Positions 35,063-46,747 of a stretch of DNA of 64,000 nt are shown piece after piece. Source of the stretch: Trichosphaerium sp. ATCC 40318 (taxonomy: Eukaryota; Discosea; Flabellinia; Trichosidae); assembly GCA_038496445.1 (NCBI GenBank), contig JALMLS010000585.1:310001-374000 (forward strand). The letters are read 5' to 3'. The position numbers and the translations under genes are program-made. The notes beneath the pieces were generated by a model. That model ran no database searches, had not been told where the DNA came from, and saw only the letters and a list, made by a program, of their open reading frames with translations. How positions within the stretch are numbered: the first letter of the stretch is position 1; the number at the start of each line of letters is the position of its first letter.

Positions 35063-36217
35063 CTATAAGTACAAAACAACTAAACAATGTTTGTGATGTT
35101 GCAGTGTTGATTATAGTGTTATAAATATCATTGCTTCTACCGCTTGTACTTGGAAAATACTCAAAGATTTTATCATCAAAACATGAAAATTGTTTTTCCA
35201 ACGTGAAGGTGCTCTATGTATTTCGAGTTTTTTAGGAGCGTGTAGTACGCCAAAAAATTATCTCGGTTAGCAAACTGAAGGTATTCAACAACTAGTTCTT
35301 TAGTTTTCAGAACACTTAAAAGCATAAACCTCTTTATAGTTTCTTTTGTTCAAGCGTCTTTCAAATTGAGTCTTGGTAAGTGGATAAGCGATTTTATAAT
35401 CCACACGTGAGATGAAATAATGAGTCAAAAATCGGAAAAAACAAGGAAAAGTTAAAAAAACTGAGCGTTTAGTCTTTGAAAGATGTCATTGCAGAGCTGT
35501 TTGCCGAGTTACCAACAGACAAAAACTTGCTTATATTATCAACTTACCTTTGAAAACACTTTGAAGCAGTCAGAAATGTGGCGAATACTAGATGGTGATA
35601 ACTGCTGATACAGTATTGCAAATGTTTAACCACTTACAGGTGCACTCCAAGCTGAAATCACTGGAAAATTCCAAGTAAGTTTGATCGTACAATCTAAATA
35701 CATGATATCAGTACAACTTGTGAGCATTGCAAGACATAGACAAAATCTTTCCAAACAAAATTGAACCTTTGACCATCAACCAATCAAGAGACGTCATCCT
35801 AAAGTCACCTTATTGAACACCATATCATTTACCTACCAGAAAAGAAATAACCAATAATCATAGTTATATGCACGAGGTGCAGTGATTGTGGGAATTATCA
35901 CTGGTGTTTCGATGAAAAGATCTTTCCCAAGCTTGCCAAGTTTGCGTATTTTTCACTATGGAATTCAATACTATCACAATACATAACAGTACTTGTTCCC
36001 TTTCACATGCTATATTTCAGCATCCACCTCTAACATCAACGAAGTATTTTTTGCTACTATCTACTAGGAGGAGCTTCAATAGTTTTGTTGCGTGTCTACC
36101 CATTCTACTAAGGTCACTTGTTAAAGATTCTGGTCCACCTGTTTCAAACACAAAGGACTCTCTTTAAATAGCTTAAAACCACGTTTCTTCGGAAGCCTGA
36201 CTACAAAATACATACAC
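35063..36217. other. Intergenic/degenerate 1.15 kb
   Basis: Short coding-like islands occur (DVIAELFAELPTDKN near 35480; a hydrophobic GAVIVGIITGVS near 35880), but no frame joins them. They may be remains of a receptor-like gene connected to the SH3/kinase fragments to the right. Confidence 0.35.
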
Positions 36218-37541
36218 TTGCTTGTTGTAATGGCTATAGCCATTGGTGTTACTAAATACGTAGTATGCACGGGAAATGATAACAGGTTCTTGAAATCTAG
36301 CGATACATATCTAATTACACTTAGATTCCTTTACGACTTGCTATCAAGGGAACCATTATGGATTTTAGAGTCAGTGGAGGAAAATAACAGCCAATACTGG
36401 AAAGCGAGAACAAAACGTGGACGAGTTGGATTAATACCAAAGAGTCATGTATTGGTGTATTGGAGAGACAGTGATTCGTACTTCTTTTCTTTGTACAATA
36501 CTACATGCTTTTACGTGGAAACGTGGCATTGGTACATTTTATAAGTGGGCAACCAATAGTTGGTTATTCGAATGTTGAACCACGCTACCAATGGCGTACA
36601 AAGAAGTCCATACAGCTGTAAGCCCAAATGTGGTCAAGAACACTTCCTTACGTACAGTTAATTAAGAGCTCATTCCGTCAATAAATCACGTTTTACAAAA
36701 AACAAAAGTCGATCACTGATAAATCTCGAAACCCAGAATAGCTACCAAGCCAAACCTAAGGGCACTCAGACCAAGTATCATATTGCACTAAGGCGGCAAA
36801 ATGAAAACGAATGGAATCTAAGTCCACGATTATATTTTGCATACAATTGGGACAGATCTAACGGCACGTGCATTCAATGTAATATTTTGCTTTTATTTTT
36901 CAATGCAAAAAAAGGTATTGTTACAAAGGCGACCTACAGAACACTGAATCTCCTTGATGAAAACGACAAAGTGGCTGTCAGAGACTTGAAAGGCACCCAT
37001 CTCCAAAACTTAATTCTGATCCTCTTTGTATTTCTTGTGGACACTTTTTTTCCAAGTATGTTTTTAAAACAATGTGGGCAATTCTCTAATAGGTACATGT
37101 TTAGATTCTGATACCGGGCAAAGAAAATGGGAGATAAACGTACTGATATCTGTGTTTTAGTATTTCGTTGACCTCACCAAGTTTTCTGTCAACATTTCAT
37201 ACACAAGAGTCGATTCAACAACATTGTATCTGTCGAAGCGCAGTTTTGACACGTCTTTTTTGAGAATCTCAAACTCTCTGATAGCCACTTTGTCATTTTA
37301 TCAAGGAGATTCAATGTTGCCGTTTTGATACCTCGCGCTTAAGAAACCTATGTTACAACATGAGTACTACCATCTGGATAAGCCTAACGGCGGTATTAAG
37401 ATTGAACACAGTGATTTGTGGATTAAAAGCGCTCTGACTGCCCAAAGAACTTAAAAAAAAAAACCAGCTCACTTTTTCCTTTAACAGATATACACCTTGG
37501 CGGTTACCACGTGTATCGCCCATCCAATACGTTAACAGCAT
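36218..37541 (+). pseudogene. Decayed SH3-SH2-kinase-like gene fragments
   Basis: At 36330-36450 the plus strand encodes an SH3-like core (LWILESVEENN..YWKARTKRGRVGLIPKSHV). At about 36765-36835 and again at 37350-37440 there are SH2-like tails (TKYHIALRRQNENEW; HEYYHLDKPNGGIKI). At 36910-36995 a kinase glycine-loop/VAVK-like piece reads KGIVTKATYRTLNLLDENDK, then VAVRDLKG, with the catalytic Lys position replaced by Arg. No conserved catalytic loop or DFG was found. A second copy of the kinase piece lies on the opposite strand at 37263-37317. Src/Csk- or receptor-type tyrosine kinases have this domain set, but the assignment is tentative because every piece is broken. Confidence 0.45.
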
Positions 37542-38014
37542 TTTGAAAATTAGATAGATAAAAAGTAACTGTTTCGGAGTATAAATCGCACAATCACGTG
37601 GATAAAAACGTTTATGTCAAAAAATAAAAAAGTAAAAGTCAAAATAGTTCTTCAAACTGCCTTTTTTGTACATACCGCATTATGAGAACTCCGAGCCATA
37701 GTATGCCTTTGAGACTTAATTTTGCTTTGATGTGGCTGTTTCGTATTAAAGAGAACACTCGTATATTTGCGTCATTACGGCATAGAGTACGCCCATACAC
37801 CAAATTAATAGTAAACCATTACTGATAACTCCGTAGCTTCCAGCTTGCTTCCTTGGTACCTTACAATCCTAAAAAACTTTCTCAACAGTCACGTGTGAAT
37901 TATTGTCGCCGAACACTACTCACCCACACGACCTGTTTGGGCAACTCCGACGAATATTGTGCATCAACATCATACCCAAAAGTTAATCAACAATATACAA
38001 ACAACAACAACAGC
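37542..38014. other. Intergenic, upstream of small gene 1
   Basis: An open frame runs into the gene from about 37853 (PYNPKKLSQQSRVNYC) without an ATG, so a 5' exon may lie here. CACGTG occurs at about 37511, 37596 and 37892. Confidence 0.4.
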
Positions 38015-38478
38015 ATGACAGCCTCTCAACGATCAATGATGGCTATTGACACTCTTGTATCACCTTGTCCTATTTCTCCAATCAATAATCGACAATATCC
38101 AATCAAACCAAAAACAATACGATTATCTACGCAGACGCAATACCAACGTAAGTTTTAGTTAAAAAAAATCAAAAAAAGAGAAAATTTTTCTTACTTCGTC
38201 ATCACCCACGTGATTTATCAACATGTCCTAAATAATTCTTAGATAACACTATGATTAATCCCAACACTGTCTCACAGTATTCCAAACAAAACCTACCTAA
38301 TTTCGCTTGTACAAGAGGGAACACAGCTGAGAGCGTCGAAACTAGCTGTAGATATCAAATGGAGCAGGGTGTCGTCGTGCCTAACTACAATAAGCATTAT
38401 AACAAAGAAGACGCTGATTTTTACATTTGGGAGTTTGCGCCTACAAGGTTACAACAACATGGCGCATTTTATGCTTAA
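38015..38478 (+). CDS. Unknown protein, small paralogous family member 1
   Basis: Two exons joined by an intron beginning GTAAGT at about 38150. The product starts MTASQRSMMAIDTLVSPCPI, is rich in Ser/Gln/Asn/Pro and ends with YQMEQGVVVPNYN, then FYIWEFAPTRLQQHGAFYA. A paralog at 41634-42139 shares M-T-x-S-x-R..A-D-x-L-x-SP at the start and YQM..GV.V.N....EFAP at the end. The conserved short motifs in a low-complexity body suggest an intrinsically disordered nuclear or adaptor protein, but I recognise no domain. The frame is open upstream to 37853, so the true start may be further left. Confidence 0.5.
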
Positions 38479-40233
38479 TTTAAGGCCTGTGTAAAAAATA
38501 TAAATAAAATCACAATGTAAATAAAAACAGTTTTCTGTTCTTTGAGTTTCAGGATTTTGTAGAACACTGTACCTATGTTTTAATCAATTATTGAACTCGT
38601 TGTGCGCATAAAGCGCACTAAGTCATCGCCACGCGCGTGTTCACAACTAGCGCTTGAAACAGACCCGGGAAAATCAAATCCGGTTTAGGCAATGTCTATA
38701 TGCTAGTGAACGTGCTGACACTTACAACTGGTAGAAAGCGTATGTAATGTCTAGGAAAGTAGCATATAACTCCAAGGAGCGCTGATCTATTACTATAGTT
38801 ACATGACGCTATGTGTAAGGTCCACTGTAGAAAAGGAAAGTTTACAATAAAAAAAACCCTCGTACCTCTCAGCAATAGTAGTGACTACGAATGTGATCAG
38901 GTGCACTGCTAAGAATGCAAAATATCGCTCTTTAATATGAACAGACGCATCGCCGTGCAAAAATTTACACAAGGCATGCCTATCACGTGGTGTAGACAAT
39001 CTTAGCTTTAAAAAAGCCAGCGGCTACTTGGACAATTGGCAGGTCAATTGTTCCGCCAATTGCTCACTCACAGTACTAGTGATAAACGATCGCATAGACG
39101 CAGGTCCTTGTAGTTTTGCTGTGTTCGTATCCAATCAAGCCGGATAAGGGTTTACCAACGCTACATGAAGAGCGTGCAGCTACATGCAGTAACAATCTCC
39201 AGCAACAGATAACCTGTGCCTTGGAGTTATGTTGTTGCGACAAAACATAACGTCAGCAAGTAGAAAGAGGTTCGAAGAGCTTCTTTATATTTGGTAGTAT
39301 ACAACCTCCACGTAGAGACATCAAATAGTACTTTTGCAAACTCACAGCGACTTTTTTTCATGAAAAAAAAACACAACAAATACAAACATAGCAAGGCATT
39401 TATTTTCTGTACTGTCAATCGTGTGCACCACCTATAAAGTCATGACCATACGGAGTGCGGGCATAAAATACAAATATTGTAGGGTATCCTTTCCGTCTTG
39501 TGTATGCAGATGCCATAACCCTCTCTCGTTTGACTTTATGATACATATTTACATGGTATATTGGATCATAAGTCCTAGTTACGGGAGGAAACTCCTTGTG
39601 TTCTAGATGCCAATGAAACTTCCCTAGTGAGAACCATTATTTAGATAACTATCTTAGGATGTATGTAGTTTCTTTTCGATTAGGTGATGTTTAGAAACAA
39701 ACAGAACAAAAAAGTCAAACCTAAACTTATATTTGTTTATAGTCGGTCACGTGCCATCAACGAGTTTGTTTGTACAACTCTTGAGGGATAAAGTGTTTGT
39801 AGTCGTTTTGGGTATCTCTTCTTTAATAGCTACTGCAGATGTTCGAGCGCGCCTAGACATGTATGATACGTTGTTGCTCTTGTTGGCAGTTTTATACAAA
39901 AAGTATTGAAGTTTTTTTTGCGGTTTTGGCCTATGCAGTTTCTTACAATGTGACTACAAGGTTATAAGCAGGTTACTTATATGTACAACAGCAGTTTTTG
40001 ACCGAAAACTGAACAAAAAAATCGTGCACGTGGCATAAGCGGGATCTGTATTTCCCCGACAAGTTTAAAATACATTGAGTTGTTTATTTACTTAGTATAC
40101 TGTATCAAGTATGTTTGTACTTTTTTTTGCTTTAAATAATCTCTCTGTGTACCGTCGAAGCCACCTAAAAAAGAGTAGGTGATTATACATTACAGAAACA
40201 TAATTAGTGCTTCCCAAAAGAAAAAACAAGGTT
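38479..40233. other. Intergenic 1.75 kb, nothing recognised
   Basis: No convincing gene on either strand. It lies between the convergent small gene 1 and the module-repeat gene. Several CACGTG hexamers occur (about 38985, 39748, 40026). Confidence 0.5.
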
Positions 40234-41453
40234 CTAAACGAGCTCGTCATCAATCGAAAAAAAAAAAATCGGATATCTTTCTTTCTCGTACGCCTGACGT
40301 TTTAGCATCCTCTCTTTCTTGAAGTTTTCAGGTTCTGAGGGTAAACTTGGATGAAGTACATGCAATGCTTGTGGAAGCAACCCTATTAAACCATGTGCAC
40401 CAAAGTTACGAAGAATATGAGAGCGAGGAAGATGATACCTATTAAAACAAAGTCAATAAAGACAGAACTAAAGTTCGTACCACATTTCTGGTTCTGTAAT
40501 ACTCAATTTCTTTTCTACTGCCCTTAGGAACGTCACTTGATTCCATGGAAGCTTCCAGAACCCAGACGGAACGCTTCTACGCACGTGGTTAATAAGTAGA
40601 AAGAAAATATCAACAGAAATAAGTTGTTTACCTAAACCGCCAGATTTGCCAATTAAACTCTGGGAATACGATTACTAGTGCTTTTGCAAGCGAGTCACCA
40701 TACCTAGCAATAAATCTCAATAATCTAACGTGAAGTATTTGATGTATTATTACGTAAGCATTAGTGCACGTCCTTTTGGTTGCTGTGATACATAACTCGA
40801 AGAAACACTGTACCAATCTTCAAATGTCTTAATATTTATTTGTTCTGCTACACAATTGAACTGCTTTCTATGTGGTTGTGTCATCTCTGTCAACCAAGTA
40901 TCCCACTTACGTAATTGATCTATATAGGTTAACACAATTAGAGAGTTGGTAGGTAAGAGAGAAATGGGAAAAAGCCAATTCAATAGTTTTTGATTTGTCA
41001 CCTTCTGATTGGGTTGAAAGTACGTTTGAAGTCCAGTTATGAGATGGATATAGCGTCTTTAGACCTTGGACGAAGGATCCGTATCTTCAGCAGCCTGTTA
41101 GCGATGAAAGTTTTTTTTGGGATTATGCATGGGTTTTTTACCTTCTAGTTATACTATTACCTGTAACAAATGCGATGGTGTTACAAACAGCATGTTGCCA
41201 TTCGTCTAAGTTCTCCAGGCGCAATTTCGTTCCTAACCGATCTACAAATTGCTTTTGATACTCAATAACGTGCTTCGATGGTTTTTTAACACATTTGGTA
41301 CGCTTTTTGTCTCTTTTTTGTACACCTGCGTAATTACCACTCAGTACGCAAAAAACGTTCGACAGTACCGCTATTCTCGGAGGGTTTGTAACGGATGTTA
41401 AAAACAGGCAATCTACGAGCTTGACAATCTCTGGTTAGTGTAGCAGCACGCAT
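40234..41453 (-). CDS. Protein of tandem W/F-rich modules (unknown function)
   Basis: At least three copies of a module of about 60-70 residues with the pattern 'F...(L/I).I...E.WY.(V/L)....(I/V)...G..(L)....(Y)..SL..AL....(P/HP)...W..W.F'. Examples are LRLENLDEWQHAV with GLKTLYPSHNW; INIKTFEDWYSV with YGDSLAKALVIVFPEFNW and QIWRF; and LSITEPEMW with YHLPRSHILRNFG and ALHVLHPS. I have seen this motif style in expanded fungal and protist proteins but cannot name the family. The proposed start MRAATLTRDCQARRL is at 41453; the first intron would be only 22 nt, so an upstream start or another splice is possible. The end is TAG at 40234. Confidence 0.55.
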
Positions 41454-41633
41454 ACACAATTGAAGGGTTATTGAAGTACTCAAACGGCATTTATCATGGG
41501 TACAGTTCACCTTGGGAGCTCACTTGCACTTAACAAAGTAAAGGCGGCTTAAAATAAGAGCGTTTTATAGGCTTTGTACAGATATACATTTTTTTAGTGC
41601 TACAATAAGCAAGCGGCACTTATTGATGGGTTT

Positions 41634-42139
41634 TTAAAGAGCTGATCGATGTGTTGGTGTATTTTTGGGCGCAAATTCTAACACCAAAAAGCCGGAGTCT
41701 TTGTTCGTGTTTTTGTTGTGAGAGTTCTGTACAGCTACTCCTATGTCCATTTGATACGTATGCTGCGTTGTACCATCTCCAGTATTGCTTCTACTGTTTA
41801 ATTGTAGATTTTGCGAATACATACCTAGCGCTAGCTGTCAGTGGAAAAACTTGAAATGTTTTTTTTTGTTTTGGTTTTTTCACAAAAGACACGTGATTTC
41901 CATCGTGTTGGTAAACTTTTCGGTAATTTACCTTGTTGGTTAGGATATGTATGCATAACGAGACGTCTTGTATTCGTTTTTGAAGGCCACCGTCTCACGT
42001 GACGTTTCTGTTTTTTGCTTGTTTGTTGGTTTGTAGCAGGTGAAGGTGAAAGGAGTTGGTCTACTGCAATGCGTGAGCAAGAGGTTGTCATGTTGGTGTT
42101 AACGTGTAGGTTATGTTGTCTTTTGGTTGCTAACAACAT
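41634..42139 (-). CDS. Unknown protein, small paralogous family member 2
   Basis: The product starts MLLATKRQHNLHVNTNMTTS, then CSRIAVDQLLSPSPATNQQ, followed by a basic stretch (KKQKRHVRRWPSK) that could serve as a nuclear localisation signal. A second exon ends YQMDIGVAVQNSHNK, then LVLEFAPKNTPTHRSAL (TAA at 41634). It is the paralog of 38015-38478 on the opposite strand. The intron begins GTAAATTACC near 41930. Function unknown. Confidence 0.55.
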
Positions 42140-42920
42140 TATCGTGCACAGTGAGTACTCCGAAGTACCAAAAGGAGCAAGTACTGACAGAGAGCAAATA
42201 GCTGTACTATTCTCTCAACAGCACCCGGCACACTAGCGGAGTTGTTTTTTGAGCAGTTTTAGGAGCCCGCTAGCTGATATGACATTATATGTGGTACATA
42301 AGCATATATGTTGAGATATGAGGAGCGCATTAGTATAGGCTCTCAATTTTTGATTGAAAAAAGTACAAAACATCCCGTGATATACATTTGTGTCTTTTTT
42401 CTACACTCCACGGAGATCATGAGATACTACACGGTGTGGTACATCTAAACTACAATAGTCGAGACATTATTTGATAAATAAGGTATACTTTTTCAGCCAC
42501 TATAGCGTTATAGTACACAGTGTTCGGATAATGTACTGGAGATTGTTTTTGGTTTTTGACGGATTCGATTACATTTGTTTTAGATCTAAGTATCACTCCT
42601 GGTCAGGACATACAGTAAACAAAAGCATCATATCTAGTCATTCAAAACGGTGGTATGACATCAATTCTTATAAGCTACTAGTAACCTATGATACAATATT
42701 AAGTCATCATCTAATCAACAAATAGCCGAGCAATGAAAAACCATCATTGTGGTTTGATGCGATGCTAGGTATCACTATTGCTATATTGCTATTCACTCCT
42801 ATCTTTAGATTTAGTATAACAGCCAAAACCTTCATAGTACACCACAAAGGTCAATGAAAGTAAGAAAGGAAATTCACTTTTTTCGCGGGTTTTTTACTTT
42901 ACACTTTGCGCGCTTTATCA
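42140..42920. other. Intergenic 780 bp
   Basis: Divergent promoter region of small gene 2 and the MAU2-like gene. No gene and no clear core promoter motif. Confidence 0.45.
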
Positions 42921-45900
42921 ATGACTGCAAAAGAAACACTGAATGCTCTATGGCTACTATCAGAAGAATATGCGAGCGCTGGTAACATCAGAAATGCTAT
43001 TTTATGTTTGGAGGCTGTAGTACAACAAAATTTGGCTAAAAGCCCAGAAGAAGAAGCGACTACGCGTTTAAGGCTAGCCAGCATATTAATCTCGTATACT
43101 GAAAATTTGGACGTTGCGCTGACGCATTTAAATAAAGCAGTACGTTTTTAGCCCTTAATCATTACTAAAGCATTTTAGACGATATTGTTAAGCAGTGTAA
43201 GTTGACAGAACGTTTAAAAACTCCACAAGTACCCAAAAAAACCACCAGTGCTCATAAAACCCTAGGCGACTACGTCCCATGAAATGAAACTGAAGCTCCA
43301 TTACTTTTACACAATGATCTACGAAACTACAGAACAAACGCCAAAACTCATTGTATCCGTTACAAAAGGGCTAGAAATAGCGAAATCTAGGTAAGAGCAG
43401 TTTGACATTTCAAATTTGAAGCGAAAGCGCATTTCCCGCGTATCCAACAAAAAATGGCGTAAGCTAATTGCTTGCGTAGTGATATGTTCATCAACTGGTA
43501 TTATCATTTCCAAATGAAGCACTCAATGCTAAACGCTTCAAAATCACCAGAAGAAGCATTAAATGGTCTAGAAGACGCTATACAATTGGCTTCTTCACGA
43601 AACAATACTGATATGGAGGTAAGAGGCATTTTTTATCGAATCAAATCTAAAATCATTTTGACGTCTTGTTTTGGTTCACTGAACTCATTTTGACACATTG
43701 AATGTGTAAAAATTTTTTTCAATGTGTCACCCTTGTGTCACCAGTTGAGTTTGAAGGAGTTTTTTATTTTATTCTTTCTTGTTGCATTGCGCTTAAACAT
43801 ATGCATGATCTTTTTTGAAGGCGTAAGCTTATGTTCAATAGATTTTATTCAGTTTGTCGAAAGTCCAACTTTATCTTCGTATTAACAACATGGAACAAGC
43901 GCATATTCATCTTTTACCGCTTGAACAGAAGCTCAAAGACTTTGAACAATCTACATTAAACTCGCAAGGAGATGATATTCAAATGATACACCTTACATCA
44001 CCTGTTAAATCACCTAACTTTCATAAAAGACAAAAACACGATAAAGTACTTTGGCTATTTTTTCCTTTGTGAATTTTAGATTTCAAGCTAATACTATTTT
44101 AGATCATATCTGACTTGTATATACAACTCTATACCATTACAGCTTGTTATTTATTACAGTTAGCAGAGTATAAACGCGCAATGGTAACGATAGACAAGCT
44201 ACAACATCAGCTATACGCCATACAAGATAGTCACGATAAACGTAATATTTTTGATTGGATTCCTGGCACAGCAACTCGTGCATGTACTTATCTTCTATTT
44301 GTCCTATGTAATAGTACATTTGGTAATCTAGAGGCAGTAACCGAGCTTTGTGCGAAAGGTCTTAAAGTTACATCACGTACGTTTTGCAAAAAAACCCTTA
44401 CAAAAAAGACACTAAAACACGTGGTTTTGTCGCTTTCCGTTACTTCTTACTCACTGATGATTTCAAATCAGGTTGGTTAAACAGTACTTATATGTGGACA
44501 TCCGATGGATCACCAAAACCGGCCTATAAAGCTCAAATAAACCTAATGTTACAGATGCAATTTTACCTTTTGGAAAATAGAACATATGTTTCTATAACAG
44601 TAGGCCAATTCGTTGGAGCTGTATCAGTACGTTGAATAGCCACCTTGTATATTATATTGCCTCTTTTTTCTTTCTTATTGTTATCTCTATTAGCTCGCTG
44701 GTCAAATGAAACAAATGTATCAACGTTATAGTTCACAAGGAGCTTTTAGTTTTTCACACAGAGCATCATTGAATGTTATCATGGCCACACTCTGTCAAGT
44801 ACTTACAACTAATGTGACGACTGTTTCTCTATTTAATGTTGCTTATAGGCTACTGGTTATCGTGATCAAGCAATACAACATTATAAAGCTGCTCTGGGTT
44901 TACTTCAAAATAACCAAGATGATAAATTTTATCAAGTAGTTGTTTTTCTTTGTTTGGCTTATATCAACGGGAATAATCCTGAAGGAACAGTACGCTTGAT
45001 TTCAAATATACTATTTATCATCGCACATGCCTTTATTTTCTTTAAATTATTGTCCACGCAATAGCTTGTCGTCAACGATGAGTGCTAAGCAATACTTTAA
45101 AGTTCTAACTTTTTTTTGAAGAACGATGCTCATGTTCTTTTGAATAATTTCGTTGATGCTATGAATAAATCAGATAACAAGCTTGTGAGAGCACTCATAC
45201 TCTTTGTTCAAAGCGCACTATGCCAAAGACAAGGTGATATGAACACAGCTAGGTACAATAAAAAATGAAAACCAAAACTCCCAAGCTTCTTTTTTTACTG
45301 CTGTGCTCTTTAACTTACTCTTTCAAAAGGGAACACCTTCAATCATGTTTGGGTATATCAAACGGATCACTAGCACATACACACATAACGGCAATGGCTC
45401 TTAATATACTAGGAAGTACCTTTTTAAAACAAAACTTCAATTTAGAACAAAGTCAGCAAGTTCTTAAATCAGCTTTGGGTCTCGCTCATAGATCCGGAGA
45501 TCTCAATACAAAGCTTTTATCATTGCAATTACTATCAGGTAACGTTTTTATTAATAGTACTATTATAATAGTATAACCCTCCATCCAATTGCAGTCAAGT
45601 TAAGCAACTAAACTTACTTCCGAAAAGTCTTTTTATTAGAGGATTTCATCTTTTATCTTGTATAGCAGTGCTTTACTGTACCTCAATTCGCCTTCAAGTA
45701 CTCTTGATAGCATATAAATGACTGGTACAGTAATTATCGTTGTTTAACTTGAGTGCACTGGACATTATACGACTGTGACTAATCAAGTTTTTTAGCTTTA
45801 TACACAAGGAATAATGATTCTCTTAACCAGACTTATAACATGAGCTATCTTAATCAAACAGTTGATGTTATGGGTTCTTCTTTAAAGAACTTTAAAGATG

Positions 45901-45950
45901 CTAATGTTATACGTTTTCTTGAAGATGTACAACTAAATAAAGTCAACTGA
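42921..45950 (+). CDS. MAU2: MAU2/Scc4-like TPR subunit of the cohesin loader
   Basis: MAU2/Scc4 forms the cohesin-loading complex with NIPBL/Scc2 in the nucleus. The N-terminus reads MTAKETLNALWLLSEEYASA, then GNIRNAILCLEAVVQ, EEEATTRLRLASIL and ENLDVALTHLNKA, matching the TPR start of the MAU2 family. Further on, FDWIPGTATRACTYLLFVL corresponds to the FxWLP motif region of MAU2. The end carries the late TPRs (SNGSLAHTHITAMALNILGS, then RSGDLNTKLLSLQLLS), closing at TGA 45948-45950. About ten introns, some a few hundred bases in this gene. The start is the first ATG of the open frame. Confidence 0.78.
43691..43729. repeat. 10-bp perfect stem within an intron of the MAU2-like gene
   Basis: TGACACATTG pairs exactly with CAATGTGTCA across a 19-nt loop; the right arm is followed by a partial repeat GTGTCAC. 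It may bring splice sites together or be incidental. Confidence 0.45.
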
Positions 45951-46747
45951 AAAGGTTGATTAGAATACCAATATTTTCGTTTTTGTACACTAATAAATTT
46001 CAAAAAAAAGTGTCATTGTACCTGCTTGAGAGTACAGACAAAGCAGGGGATTAAATCTAAGTACTATTCTTGGGTTCCTCTTTGACGTTTTTGAATAGAT
46101 ATAACAATACTTCAACTGCGGCATCCATAACAAAAGGACAGTCTCTGATTTTATAAAGAAAAACTTAATATTTACAAAAAAGAACATGTTCATCGTTTTC
46201 TAAGCCATACCAAATATGATTCCACAATGCACTTTGTAACAATCCACTAGTGAATTAACAATAAATGACATTGCACGTTCATTAACAGCCGTCAATTTTG
46301 GCGTAGATATTTTTTATCTGCAATTAATTGTTCCTTTAACAGTAGCTTCCACACGCCCTGAACAAAAGTGAAATACAAAGTAATGCTTCTCTCTGAATGA
46401 CACCAGATGCCTTCGAGATTACGTTATGCGTATTTTATAAACCATTCCCAGTACATCGTTTTTGATTCCAAAAAAGCTCTTACAAGCTCTATTTGAAGAA
46501 TGTTTGTAGCTGAGCGCTTTGCAGTTTACTAGCGCGTTCAGTGTTTTATCGTTAAATGAGTATTTCTGTCAGTTTTTCCGTCGTTGAGTAATATTATAGT
46601 ACTAAAGGCGAAAAGCAAAAAAAAGTCAAAACACCTTCATAACACCACAAAAGGCAGCAAGTCGTAGCTTTAGCTGTGCGTTTACTCTTCCAAAGTATAT
46701 AAGCGCTCAACTAGCTTGGAAACACAACAAGCCTTCAACTCACAAAA
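45951..46747. other. Intergenic 800 bp with promoter of the VWA receptor
   Basis: No gene is seen. A TATA box (TATATAA, 46696-46702) lies about 46 bp before the ATG of the adhesion receptor. Confidence 0.5.
46696..46702 (+). promoter_or_regulatory. TATA box of the VWA/CTDC receptor gene
   Basis: TATATAA located 45-52 bp before the ATG at 46748, in an otherwise unremarkable leader. Confidence 0.5.
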
